Shown one piece after another: positions 1 to 10,163 of a stretch of 25,970 nucleotides of DNA. How positions within the stretch are numbered: position 1 is the first letter of the stretch; the number at the start of each line of letters is the position of its first letter. The DNA is from Oppiella nova (taxonomy: Eukaryota; Arthropoda; Arachnida; Sarcoptiformes; Oppiidae): assembly GCA_905397405.1 (NCBI GenBank), contig CAJPVJ010000413.1, positions 1 to 25,970 on the forward strand. The letters are read 5' to 3'. Both the position numbers and the translations under genes were made by a program. The notes under the pieces are model-generated. The model did no database searches. It saw only the letters and a list, made by a program, of their open reading frames with translations, and was not told where the DNA came from.

Positions 1-1749
1 CAAATCAGTCGCAAAGCAATCAATTTCATCAGCAATTACAGAGCGCTAACTCATCGGCCGCTTTGGCTAATAATAATCCTCTCCTAACAGCTCCTTATCC
101 TCAAGATTTATCTCTCAGATCAGCTGCCATGCTGTCCGCCCATCATCACCACCAGTCCCTAACACATCCAGCGTTCAGCTTATTTAGCGGACCCACACCG
201 TTGGCACGCATCGACCCCTCCAGACTAGATCCGGCCCTCATCGGCCGATTAGGTCCTTCAAGTGATGCTGAAGATCATGATCTCGATGGCGATGATGTGG
301 ACGACGACATGTGTTCCTCAGATGGCGATGAGGACCGCAATTGTAGTGATAAGAGTAACTCAAGCAGTAAGTCATTCAATCATTCAATCATTCATTCATT
401 ACTTTCACTTTAATTTCGTAATATATTATTAATTTATTAAATAATATAATTATTGACTTTATTTATAATTGATTTAATAATGATTTTATATGAGAGTCTT
501 TCCGCAATATTCCTAATTAATAATCATTAATTAAAACTAATAAAATATATGAATTGATTTTCTGCCAATGAATTGCTATAATAATTGCTAATAAATAGTA
601 TTGTTTTTATGTATAATTGTTTGCAAATTGCAATCTAACCGCAAGTAGCGATCAATTAATAAATAATTATTAGCCATTAAATAGGCATTGATTTTGCCCT
701 CAATAGCAGTGCTCTATAGAGTGTGACGAGTTTTAATTGTGGTCTCATCGCAGCAATAAGTACTAACCGCAAGTAGCGATCAATTAATAAATAATTATTA
801 GCCATTAAATAGGCATTGATTTTGCCCTCAATAGCAGTGCTCTATAGAGTGTGACGAGTTTTAATTGTGGTCTCATCGCAGCAATAAGTATAATAAATTG
901 CTGTCTTATGAGGAACTCTCGATTGTCGGTCACAAGTACTGCAAGTACTGCAGGAATACACCTGAGATATACTCTTTGAATGTCACTGTCTTTACTGTCT
1001 TTACTGTCTTTACTGTCTTTACTGTCTTTACTGTCTTTACTGTCTTTACTGTCTTTAAAGTCTCCGCACATTCCGTGGTGTGTGTGCTCTGACAGTGCCG
1101 TTGCTTTCGCTTTCTCTCGTTTTTCATATGATAGGGCACTCATAGGCTACTGATAGGGCTGTGCACTTCATCAGTCTTTCACAGCGTATGGGGCAATAAA
1201 ACCATTTAAAATCAATTTTGTTGGACTCGAGTCTTAATTATTTTATTACTTCTATTATATAGTATTCTCTGTTGAGAATTGGTTTCAATAGTATTTTAAA
1301 GCGTCGATTCTTTTGACTCCACTTATAGGCTGTAATAATACCTCAAACGCTAACCAACGAAATGATGTGGTCTTAAAGATGCAGAAGAAACAAAGGAAAG
1401 CCAGGACTGCATTCACTGACCATCAGTTACAAGTGAGACACCCTTTCCTTACATCAAACCCGCCATATATCCACTTAATCTTCATTTATTTTGACAGTTT
1501 AATCGATTATTTTATATTTAATTTTAATGTATTATGCAATCATTATATTTAATGATCAAAATTACTTATTTGTGACCCAAATATTGACTTTTAATTCTAG
1601 ATAAGCTTTTTTAATAATAATATTGTAGTTATCAAATCATTTGAAAAAATAATTTTCCTATTAATGAATTTCTCGTATTCAATAGACTTTAGAGAAAAGT
1701 TTTGAGCGCCAGAAGTACCTCTCAGTTCAGGATAGGATGGAATTGGCGG
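1..1749 (+). CDS. B-H1: BarH-class homeobox protein, 5' part (exons 1, 2 and start of exon 3)
   Basis: This is the amino-terminal part of a Bar-class homeodomain transcription factor, a nuclear DNA-binding protein used in neural and appendage patterning in arthropods. Exon 1 is open from base 3 and runs in from the left edge to 366, followed by donor GTAAGT. It encodes a Gln/Asn-rich start, a His run (HHHH), then an acidic stretch with many Asp/Glu before a Ser-rich end. Exon 2 is 1329-1432 (acceptor TATAG, donor GTGAGA) and carries [16 protein letters not shown], the homeodomain N-terminal arm and start of helix 1. Exon 3 starts at 1686 after AATAG with [20 protein letters not shown] and is cut by the 'n' at 1750, in the codon for homeodomain Ala36. 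Phases agree (1 then 0). The initiator Met is not in view. The rest of the gene lies inverted at 3658-2982. The family is certain; the choice among B-H1, B-H2 and a single ancestral Bar is not. Confidence 0.9.
635..890 (+). repeat. 128-bp tandem duplication, two copies
   Basis: 635-762 and 763-890 appear identical by eye. Each unit runs from CTAACCGCAAGTAGCG to GCAGCAATAAGTA. It lies inside Bar intron 1. Perfect identity of two AT-rich intronic units means a recent duplication or an assembly stutter. No coding sense was seen in it. Confidence 0.9.
985..1056 (+). repeat. 9-bp minisatellite (ACTGTCTTT)8
   Basis: Eight head-to-tail copies of ACTGTCTTT, followed by a degenerate AAAGTC. The unit is a multiple of three, so it opens reading frames on both strands (for example a Lys-Asp-Ser repeat) that are by-products of the repeat. 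Confidence 0.95.
1181..1749 (+). repeat. Inverted repeat A, left arm (exon 2 and start of exon 3)
   Basis: Reverse complement of 3595-4162. Read by eye, the two copies differ by one T in a homopolymer near 1611-1616 (six T against five). The arm covers the end of intron 1, exon 2, intron 2 and 64 bases of exon 3. Its left limit, ACAGCGTATGG, is where the two copies stop matching. Confidence 0.92.
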
Positions 1750-1750
1750 N
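1750..1750. other. Ambiguous base marking an assembly join
   Basis: The only non-ACGT symbol in the window. It interrupts the homeobox exactly where + strand exon 3 ends and sequence from the 3' flank of the gene begins, so it marks a contig join and not a single unknown base. Confidence 0.9.
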
Positions 1751-2586
1751 TTTAAATGCATTATCTGAAAGTTTTGGGTATTTTTGTCAACTTCGATATT
1801 ACCTCTGTGTTACATTATAATGACAAACATTGAACTCACATTAGCGATATTTACCCGTACATTACAGTACTTTTGTATTGATATTTAACTTAATTTGATT
1901 AAAACTGGTATAACTTATATAATAAATACTGTGTGAAAGTATGTGCAAATAGAATATTGTAGTTACAAATATTGAATTATATTAATCAATATAACTAATT
2001 TTCATTTCAAATAAAATAATAATCATATTTGTGCGCTAGTGATCCAGCAGTTCAATATGCCTATAATATATCTAGATAATATATCTAGTGTTTAAACAGA
2101 ATAAGTTTGTAGTGTACCAGTTGAGTAAAATTGCCAAAAAACTGTATTACTGTGATCTAAAACATGATAAGTCTTTCCCACTATAAATGGGTTTGAAATA
2201 AAATTCAAACAAAGAGTCGATTTTCAGCTCATTTATTGTTACTATAATTAGTGGTTTTTAATAATTTACAGAATTTGATGAGATTGAAAATTTGAATTGA
2301 GATTATATTGTATGATAAAAATAGTGCCACAAATTGAAAACAAAAAACATTTTCCAGTTCATAGAGAATAATGTATTACAGAAAACATGATTCATGCAAA
2401 ACATTATTTTATAATATAAGTTAAGCTACAATATTATAATAGTATTACGGTATCATTATATGTACTCATAACTTATTTATTATTTCAAGTCTCACACTAT
2501 TTAAAAAGCAATTATTATTATTATTATTTTATTATTATTACGATTTAGCCGTAAATAGAGTCCAATTTGTCTGTAATGTTGTGCGA
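1751..2586. repeat. Inverted repeat B, left arm (Bar 3' flank)
   Basis: Reverse complement of 4164-5001. I count about ten differences, including substitutions and 1-3 base indels (for example CAGTTCAT preceded by TTTC against TTCG near 2355). This is about one percent, an allele-like level and more than in arm A. AT-rich non-coding sequence that follows the Bar stop codon in the gene's own direction. TTTATT at 2476-2481 gives an AATAAA on the minus strand about 500 bp past the stop, a weak poly(A) candidate. Confidence 0.92.
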
Positions 2587-2981
2587 GAAATACTCCTCCA
2601 AAACATTTGGATGTTTTGTACATAATTTCAAAAGCATTTAATATACATTTCACTCGTAATCAAACAGAATAGTCATAATTATATGACTCGTTTGCTCTGA
2701 TATAGAGTCCGAACATTGAGTGTCAAATGTTATCAACTATTAAATGCTTGTGATTGAATAAAATTAAAATAAATGCCTATTTAAATAGATTTCATATAAT
2801 AATTGGATGAATGAATGGAAACAAAAGTAAAGCTTAGAAGCGATGTCTTGTCACTCACTGCTGGAAAGGGATTGCATTCCCATTGAGAGAACATAACATA
2901 AAAGGCACTTAACATATCAAACAAAATACTAGTCGTATATCTTATTTATAGTACTTTTATCGGAACTACCGTTTCGTATGA
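2587..2981 (-). other. Bar gene 3' flank, probable 3' UTR
   Basis: Unique sequence between the stop codon at 2982 and repeat arm B. AT-rich, without an open frame of note. It lies downstream of exon 4 in the transcript direction, so it is probably 3' UTR and immediate flank. Confidence 0.5.
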
Positions 2982-4014
2982 CTACTGGTGTGGGGACGAG
3001 GAGTTGGCGTAAACGGAATGTTGTGGCGGTGAGGATGGGGTGGCTGTGGATGGGGTGCCCGAAGAGTTCATCATTAATTGCTGTTGAGATGAGGCCAGTG
3101 TTGACAACGAACTTAAATACAATGGATTGAAACGGTTTGGTGTCGGGTATATGGGAGCGGTGGTAGGCTTCTGGAGCACAGCCGCCGCCTGTCTATAGTA
3201 GAGATCAAATGGATGGGCGCCGGCTGTCGACGGCGGAGTGGCTAACGATGCGGTCGTATTGCCGTATTGGCTCAACCAATAGGGCGACGTCTGGAGCATA
3301 CGCTGAACGGCCGCATAATTGCCCGCTTCGGCCAACAGCTCCAGACCTACCGCTGTCTGTCGTTTCCATTTGGTTCTGTCAATGAGTAACACATTTCCAC
3401 ATTTAAACCTTGTTCATTTACTTCAATTTCATTCAAACACTCATTAATATTGTATACTTTGTTTGATTGATATACTCATTGATATGTAAGTAATGCATAA
3501 AACGCTGTATAAGTTAGTCATGAATTTAAGGAAAAAACTTGCCTTCGGTTTTGATACCAAGTCTTGACCTGAGTGTCAGTCAAATTCAATTTGGCCGCCA
3601 ATTCCATCCTATCCTGAACTGAGAGGTACTTCTGGCGCTCAAAACTTTTCTCTAAAGTCTATTGAATACGAGAAATTCATTAATAGGAAAATTATTTTTT
3701 CAAATGATTTGATAACTACAATATTATTATTAAAAAGCTTATCTAGAATTAAAAGTCAATATTTGGGTCACAAATAAGTAATTTTGATCATTAAATATAA
3801 TGATTGCATAATACATTAAAATTAAATATAAAATAATCGATTAAACTGTCAAAATAAATGAAGATTAAGTGGATATATGGCGGGTTTGATGTAAGGAAAG
3901 GGTGTCTCACTTGTAACTGATGGTCAGTGAATGCAGTCCTGGCTTTCCTTTGTTTCTTCTGCATCTTTAAGACCACATCATTTCGTTGGTTAGCGTTTGA
4001 GGTATTATTACAGC
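2982..4014 (-). CDS. B-H1: BarH-class homeobox protein, 3' part (exons 2, 3 and 4)
   Basis: This is the carboxyl part of the same Bar homeodomain factor, on the opposite strand. Exons are 4014-3911 (second copy of exon 2), 3658-3543 (complete exon 3) and 3375-2982 (exon 4, ending TAG). Across the splices the homeodomain is complete: Gln14/Thr15 at the first junction, Arg53 split at the second. The recognition helix reads [15 protein letters not shown], with W48, N51 and Tyr49 in place of the usual Phe, the hallmark of the Bar class. After it come [20 protein letters not shown] and, further on, [12 protein letters not shown], which match my memory of the tail of insect B-H1/B-H2 better than that of BARHL. 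The tail ends in Ser/Pro/Thr-rich low complexity. The exon 3-4 intron (3542-3376, 167 bp) uses a GC donor. No exon 1 lies upstream on this strand; the 3' flank copy begins at 4164 instead. So this piece cannot be a complete gene as placed. Confidence 0.9.
3376..3542 (-). other. GC-AG intron in the Bar homeobox
   Basis: Read on the minus strand the donor is AG|GCAAGT and the acceptor ends GACAG. Only this pair restores Arg53-Thr-Lys-Trp of the homeodomain in frame. The nearby GT (CAA|GTTTTT) would shift the frame. GC-AG is a known minor donor class, usually with a strong surrounding consensus as here. Confidence 0.85.
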
Positions 4015-4162
4015 CTATAAGTGGAGTCAAAAGAATCGACGCTTTAAAATACTATTGAAACCAATTCTCAACAGAGAATACTATATAATAGAAGTAATAA
4101 AATAATTAAGACTCGAGTCCAACAAAATTGATTTTAAATGGTTTTATTGCCCCATACGCTGT
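3595..4162 (-). repeat. Inverted repeat A, right arm
   Basis: Reverse complement of 1181-1749, one base shorter. Contains the minus-strand copy of exon 2 and the start of exon 3, here continuous with the rest of exon 3. Confidence 0.92.
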
Positions 4163-4163
4163 A

Positions 4164-5001
4164 TCGCACAACATTACAGACAAATTGGACTCTATTTACG
4201 GCTAAATCGTAATAATAATAAAATAATAATAATAATAATTGCTTTTTAAATAGTGTGAGACTTGAAATAATAAATAAGTTATGAGTACATGTAATGATAC
4301 CGTAATACTATTATAATATTGTAGCTTAACTTATATTATAAAATAATGTTTTGCATGAATCATGTTTTCTGTAATACATTATTCTCTATGAACTCGAAAA
4401 TGTTTTTTGTTTTCAATTTGTGGCACTATTTTTATCATACAATATAATCTCAATTCAAATTTTCAATCTCATCTAATTCTGTAAATTATTAAAAACCACT
4501 AATTATAGTAACAATAAATGAGCTGAAAATCGACTTTTGTTTGAATTTTATTTCAAACCCATTTATAGTGGGAAAGACTTATCATGTTTTAGATCACAGT
4601 AATACAGTTTTTTGGCAATTTTACTGAACTGGTAGTGCACTACAAACTTATTCTGCTTAAACACTAGATATATTATCTAGATATATTATAGGCATATTGA
4701 ACTGCTGGATCACTAGCGTACAAATATGATTATTATTTTATTTGAAATGAAAATGAGTTATATTGATTAATATAATTCAATATTTGTAACTACAATATTC
4801 TATTTGCACATACTTTCACACAGTATTTATTATATAAGTTATACCAGTTTTAATCAAATTAAGTTAAATATCAATACAAAAGTACTGTAATGTACGGGTA
4901 AATATCGCTAATGTGAGTTCAATGTTTGTCATTATAATGTAACACAGAGGTAATATTGAAGTTGACAAAAATACCCAAAACTTTCAGATAATGCATTTAA
5001 A
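4164..5001. repeat. Inverted repeat B, right arm
   Basis: Reverse complement of 1751-2586, joined to arm A at 4163 by one extra base. The joint shows no microhomology: ...GTGCGA, T, ACAGCG... on the minus strand. A (CA)n-(GA)n tract follows shortly at 5027-5071. Confidence 0.92.
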
Positions 5002-5026
5002 ATATAATGATAATGCATTATAAAAT

Positions 5027-5034
5027 CACACACA

Positions 5035-5071
<37 letters not shown>
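5027..5071 (+). repeat. (CA)n then (GA)n microsatellite
   Basis: A short CA run followed by about 34 bases of GA. It sits between the end of repeat arm B and the first arm of the next inverted repeat, so it is the outer boundary of both. Confidence 0.95.
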
Positions 5072-5081
<10 letters not shown>

Positions 5082-5154
5082 AACCTTTTTCGATACTATT
5101 CTCGCAATCATTCAATTCAAGAGAGAGAAGTATTTATTGTTAAGTATAGATTGC
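5072..5154. repeat. Inverted repeat 1, left arm
   Basis: 83 bp after the GA tract, from CAGACAGACAAACC to GTATAGATTGC. It is an exact reverse complement of 6108-6190 by eye. With the GA/CT tracts the arms reach about 115 bp. Confidence 0.92.
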
Positions 5155-6107
5155 ATTTTATTTAGGGTTTAGTGATTTAGCAATTTACGGTCATTAGGAT
5201 AGAATATTAGTCAAACTACCTTTTTATTTTGTTTGCCTCTATTATCAAGCACACTAATAGTTTTAGTAAATACAGTATAGCCGCTATACTATAGCGTATA
5301 TATTTTCGGTGAATACAAAGACAGGCTTTTTATTTTCAATATTTGATTATTAGTTTCATATCAAAAAGTTTAGAAAACAAAACATTTATTTAAGCGATGC
5401 TTTCTATGTTAAGAAAGCGACTCAAATATGATGGAAAGCAAAAAGTATGCAAAAAACTTGTGACACAAAATTGCATTTATGATGGCCTTCGATGGGCTCA
5501 CAAAATATAGTGAACGGAATCTCTACACTAACTGACAATCACAAGGTCTGAGACGAAAAAAGCGATACTTTTTTGCCTATTTTCTCGTCTATTATATTTC
5601 TATAAGTTTTTTATTCACCAAAAATAATCAGAGGTTATATATGTCTACGCGAAGGAGAAATGTTTAAATAGTGTTCATATGTTGGACACCAGTGTCTGAG
5701 TGGCGAACAAAGAGTAGTGCAGCTGTTGTTGTGCTGTTTGGGCTGTTGTTTCAGAAATGAAGTCCTTATTAAAAGCTAAGGAATCGTTTTCACACAATGA
5801 CAGAGTCGAGAGGAATAGCGGAACAAATTGTTTTGCTTTCAGATCGAGCTTTTATCGCTAACTTTCTATACATGAGCTCTGTCTTTAGCTAGTTTTCTAT
5901 GAGAAAGTAAAGCAATATTTGTTATAAATCGCTACTAGCCTTACATCTGAGGTCTTTTGCCAGAATTGCTTGCATTCCGGTTTTCAATGCACCAAAAAAA
6001 TATATCTACTCTTATGTCACTTATAGACGATTTTAGAGTCGATTTTACAAGAGAGTAGATATTTTTGGCAAATATATACTCGACTACCAGTGTATATAAA
6101 TTATACG
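5155..6107. other. No gene seen; loop of inverted repeat 1
   Basis: 953 bp of AT-rich sequence between the arms. It contains a short 11-bp inverted pair, ATATCTACTCT near 6002 and AGAGTAGATAT near 6051. Open frames are short and show no recognisable domain. Confidence 0.6.
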
Positions 6108-6180
6108 GCAATCTATACTTAACAATAAATACTTCTCTCTCTTGAATTGAATGATTGCGAGAATAGTATCGAAAAAGGTT

Positions 6181-6222
<42 letters not shown>
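6108..6222. repeat. Inverted repeat 1, right arm with (CT)n
   Basis: 6108-6190 mirrors 5072-5154; 6191-6222 is the matching CT tract. A GA/CT tract forms the outer end of both arms. Confidence 0.92.
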
Positions 6223-6226
<4 letters not shown>

Positions 6227-7200
6227 AACAATTCTCAGATTCTTTTCAATTGGACGCCATTTGATCGCTATTTTCATGGTCTGTGAGAACGAGAGTCTCG
6301 CAAACTTTTTTGTCACCAAATATTTTACTTACGATATAATGGGTTTGCATGAAAATGTATTCGCGTTTCGTATATAATAAACATTTCTCGCAATTAGTAT
6401 ATAATTTAAAGAATTGTTTTAAAAACCCAAATAATAGTGGAATATCTGTGCGAGTAATCAGTTGTCAGGAAAGGGATTCGAGCGTAAAGTATATGTATCT
6501 CTAAATAAGATTAACTATTCATTAGTAAAACTCTATTAAAATGCTATTCAATTGCACTAAAAGCTGAATACAAACATTGAGTAGATTTTTGGTGGAGTGA
6601 AGTGGAAAAGCAAACTCAAAAAAGTGAATTAATAGTGTTTTAGTTGTAAATGGCTTTCACTGTAAATAATTTGTCGATTTTTATCATAAAGTTTTTATAA
6701 GTTCATAATTGTTTGCGCCCTTGAAATACAGTATTGATAATAACGAATGCATTTGTCATTTTAACACATGGCTACTCATCGTTATAAACGGAAACATTAC
6801 CTGAAATTTAATTTAAAAATTGTCGCCATTATTAGCCAAAACTTTATTCAAGTACTACACTATCAAAGCCAACCGTCTGTCCAAAACTAAAACTTATTAT
6901 TACTATTATTACGATCGACTATGCGTTCACTTTTCAATACATAAAACTCTATTATAACTAATGTTTGATTCTCGAGTCTCTCACATAGTTTTTCTCATTG
7001 CTATGAATGTAATATTAATGTCATTAATATCCGACTCTTTCATACAGTTTACGATTTAGTGCTAAATATTATCTATTGTTAGTTAGCATTCGTGCAGACG
7101 TTTACAGACTTTTGCAGAATTTACTCATTTAATTGAGAATAATTGTTAATATGTTGTGAGAATCCGAGGGAAAGTTAGTCAAAGTATTATTACAACCGGC
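6223..7200. other. No gene seen
   Basis: AT-rich spacer between inverted repeats 1 and 2. No open frame with recognisable content, no repeat family recognised. Confidence 0.55.
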
Positions 7201-7294
7201 AGAGAGAGAGAGAGAGAGAGAGAGATTTGCATCTATTTGTAGACATAATATTATCATTTATTTACTTCACTTTATAAAAGAAAATAAATGATTG
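7201..7294. repeat. Inverted repeat 2, left arm with (GA)n
   Basis: 7201-7225 is GA; 7226-7294 (69 bp, from TTTGCATCTATTTG to AAATGATTG) is the exact reverse complement of 8232-8300. Confidence 0.92.
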
Positions 7295-8231
7295 ACACAG
7301 TGAAGATATCATTATATTAAATATAATGTGTAATATATTTTATTTAATAAAATCAATACCAGAAACATGACTATCCAGTTAAAGAGAGAGAGAGAGAGAG
7401 AGAGATAAGAGCCTAGAACATTTGCAAATAGTTAATAGTAGTGTTTATTTTGATTTAAAACCTCTTATTTGAAGACACATTCAAAGAGTTATTCTTTTGT
7501 CCCAAAAGAAGAAAAGAAAATTGTTTTTAAAAAACGTTTTGGAGAATCGATTGTCTCTCGGGTTTGTTATTCAAAATAAATACTTTAAACAGATTTCGTG
7601 TCAGACTTTATATATTTATTTGGGAAACGATTTTCTCTATACAACTCAAGAACTTAACTAATTTTATAGTCCAGTGATTGCAATACAAACACAAATATAA
7701 ATACAAAAGTAATTGTGTTTTGTGTACAGAAATCAGTCTTCACTCAAATACACATTATAATACATTATATACATTATATTTTTCATATACAGTAATTAAC
7801 ACATTTTTTTGCTACTCCCTTATGATAACAAATTTTAACCATAATTTTAAATTATAGAGCATTTAATATGTAATAACTTGGAAAAAGTTAAAGGGACCAT
7901 AAACACCACTAAACTATATATTAAACCTTTAAAAAATATAAAAATCTACGATATATTTGAGTGACTATCAACGAGTACCTATTGTATTGATGAGAGTGAA
8001 TAGGATTGCGTGCATTTGTGCACACATTTTGGGCACAATATCATCAGTGCTTATGTAATGAGTGACTGAGAGTTAGCTATAACTAAACGATGCCATGAAT
8101 CCTGAAATTGAGTGAAACAATGCATGTATTGCTCTAACATTGGGACACAAATCAAGAAAAACGTCAACCAATTAATATACAATCACATGAAAAGTAAAAG
8201 TGATTTAATTGTTTTGTTGCTTCATTTGTTG
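7295..8231. other. No gene seen; loop of inverted repeat 2
   Basis: 937 bp, AT-rich, with one further GA tract at 7383-7405. No supportable coding exon. Confidence 0.55.
7383..7405 (+). repeat. (GA)n microsatellite
   Basis: About 23 bases of alternating A and G inside the loop of inverted repeat 2. Confidence 0.95.
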
Positions 8232-8296
8232 CAATCATTTATTTTCTTTTATAAAGTGAAGTAAATAAATGATAATATTATGTCTACAAATAGATG

Positions 8297-8338
<42 letters not shown>
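8232..8338. repeat. Inverted repeat 2, right arm with (CT)n
   Basis: 8232-8300 mirrors 7226-7294; 8301-8338 is the CT tract, longer (38) than its GA partner (25). Confidence 0.92.
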
Positions 8339-8340
<2 letters not shown>

Positions 8341-8697
8341 TTCATTTCTGCACTCTGACAGCAAAATATATCCAATGATTAATGATTTATAAATTATCAC
8401 TTGAATAATAGTCATAATAATAACTTTTATATAATTAAAATACTTTTATTATTTGAATAATTAATTTTTACAAATAAGAAGTTAAGTCTTGTGTGCAATG
8501 AATTTCAAACGAATGAAATAAAAGAGAAAAAAAAATTAAATAAATAAGAAATTATATTCAATTCTCAAGCTATTAATCAAAAAACTTTGACCCAAAAAAT
8601 AAATAAATATTTTTATATATTTAAAAGAATGAAACGAAAATATTTTCCCCCAAATTATTGATTAAATCCAATGATTGAAAACTGAGAGAAAATTATA

Positions 8698-8728
<31 letters not shown>

Positions 8729-9438
8729 AGTGTTTCTCTAAACCTTTCAATTTATAGTATATTAAGAAAAAATGTTTTATATAATGAAATATTTAATAAC
8801 TTTGAAAAATAATAATTCAAAGCAATCAATGAAACGATGAAAAGCAATTTAATTTAAAATTACTGTACCCTTAGATTCAATGAGCGAACGGGAGAGCAAA
8901 GGGGCTTAAAGGGAAGGGACTGGAGGCCCGACTTATACCATAAATAATTAGAAAATAGAAAAACTCTTTTTTCTCTCTAAATGAACAAAAGAGTAAATAC
9001 TTTACAAAAAATATATCTGAGAAAAAATTAATCAAATTTGGTGTTGTTTATGGGCGGAGACCACTGACCCTTTCCCACAACCGATTCCTCAATCAATAAT
9101 AAAATGTGAAAAAAATAAAGAAAACCTAAAATGAAATTAAACCCCAAATGAGTGGTTATAATAGTCTTTCGGATGAGAGTTTAGAAAAAACTTTTTCTAT
9201 AAATGTATAGTTATAATCAAATGATATACACTATAGTTATGAACATTAAAAACAGTAGCCCATGGACTCCAAACATTGACCTCTGCTGACAGTCTGCCAT
9301 CCACTCAATGGCCGTCCCATCCATTCATACAATAAGTGAAAATCTTTCGGAAGCAGTCGTCAGTCTTCACAACAAATTATATTTTTTTATTATCGCAAAA
9401 ATTTGTGCATAATTTCATATATTGTACTCTTCTCAGCA

Positions 9439-9443
<5 letters not shown>
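8339..9443. other. No gene seen
   Basis: AT-rich, with an interrupted GA tract at 8699-8728 and a more G-rich patch around 8885-8935 and 9050-9090. No frame in these patches resembles a known protein. Confidence 0.5.
8699..8728 (+). repeat. Interrupted (GA)n microsatellite
   Basis: GA tract with one extra-A interruption (GAAAGA). Confidence 0.95.
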
Positions 9444-9480
<37 letters not shown>

Positions 9481-9489
9481 CGCTCGCTA
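9444..9489 (+). repeat. (CT)n followed by (CGCT)n
   Basis: About 34 bases of CT to 9477, then three GCTC/CGCT-type units before TATGAATG. Confidence 0.93.
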
Positions 9490-10119
9490 TGAATGAATGC
9501 AAGGATGAGTGGAAAGTGAGACGAAAGAGAGGGTAGACTTGGAGGCAAAGGCAAGCAATTTCACAAAAATAATAATTTGTGATGTTTTGAGCGGCAATTT
9601 TCAGCCATGCATTCAATGAATAGATATTGCTTTAGAAAAAGTGTTTCAAATGAATGTTAAGAAATGTATTTTCGGTGACAAATATCAAAGATGAGACTCA
9701 ATTACAGAAGCGCTATATTAGAGGCCAAATGATACGTTTATTTGACAGAATATCAAAATTGCATTTCGTGATTTGCACCGGTATTACCAGCATATCTACC
9801 AGTGCTTCACACATACAGTAGGAGTGTATCGATGCCTACACTGGCAGACCATCTCCTGTAGCAGTGGTGTTGCCTTTGGTCGCAAAAAAGGTGATAATTT
9901 AAAGGAATACTAACTATTAGGTAGTGGTTATGGACTCATATTGAAAGTCGTGGGAAAGTGATGGGAAAGTCATATGATTGTAGGTTTTGTAGGCCGACTC
10001 AGAGCACGCTTTTGCACACATTTGGCTCCTTTTTTACCACAAATATATCGCTGGAAGCCATCCTAAGAACCACTAAAATAATGGTTTTGTCCTTTAAAAT
10101 GAGTCACTTTTAAAGTGAT
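9490..10119. other. No gene seen
   Basis: Less AT-rich than the surroundings around 9775-9890, with several CTACCAGTG/CACTGGC-like short motifs, but no frame of recognisable protein sequence and no clear repeat. Confidence 0.5.
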
Positions 10120-10163
10120 GGGGAAGGGATGGGGTGGGCATTGGGATGGGGTCTGGGATGGGG
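10120..10163 (+). other. G-quadruplex-type G-run cluster
   Basis: Eight runs of three or four G within 44 bases, separated by 1-4 bases: G4-AA-G3-AT-G4-T-G3-CATT-G3-AT-G4-TCT-G3-AT-G4. This satisfies the usual intramolecular quadruplex pattern twice over, in otherwise AT-rich DNA. Partly built from a repeated GGGATGGGGTCT unit. Function unknown. Confidence 0.85.

Larger units (their letters stand above)
367..1328 (+). other. Intron 1 of the Bar gene
   Basis: 962 bp, GTAAGT donor and TTATAG acceptor, joining phase 1 ends to give an AGC serine codon. It is AT-rich and holds a 128-bp tandem duplication and a 9-bp minisatellite, listed separately. Only the last 148 bp (1181-1328) are repeated in the inverted copy. 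Confidence 0.8.

Noticed and set aside
805-1143. Frame encoding Lys-Asp-Ser repeats
   Set aside because: Product of the 9-bp minisatellite, open in several frames.
1313-1552. 79-residue frame around exon 2, present on both strands
   Set aside because: It starts and ends in introns. Only 1329-1432 (and 4014-3911) is coding, as shown by splice sites and the homeodomain.
1-4030. Two separate, divergent BarH genes (as in the Drosophila B-H1/B-H2 pair)
   Set aside because: The shared exon 2 and its introns are virtually identical, and each copy lacks exactly what the other supplies. This fits one gene with an inverted copy of part of it.
5941-6231. Frames with Arg-Glu or Ser-Leu runs (also near 9336, 16118, 18678, 20469)
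   Set aside because: They are translations of GA/CT tracts with random flanks; no domain or splice support.
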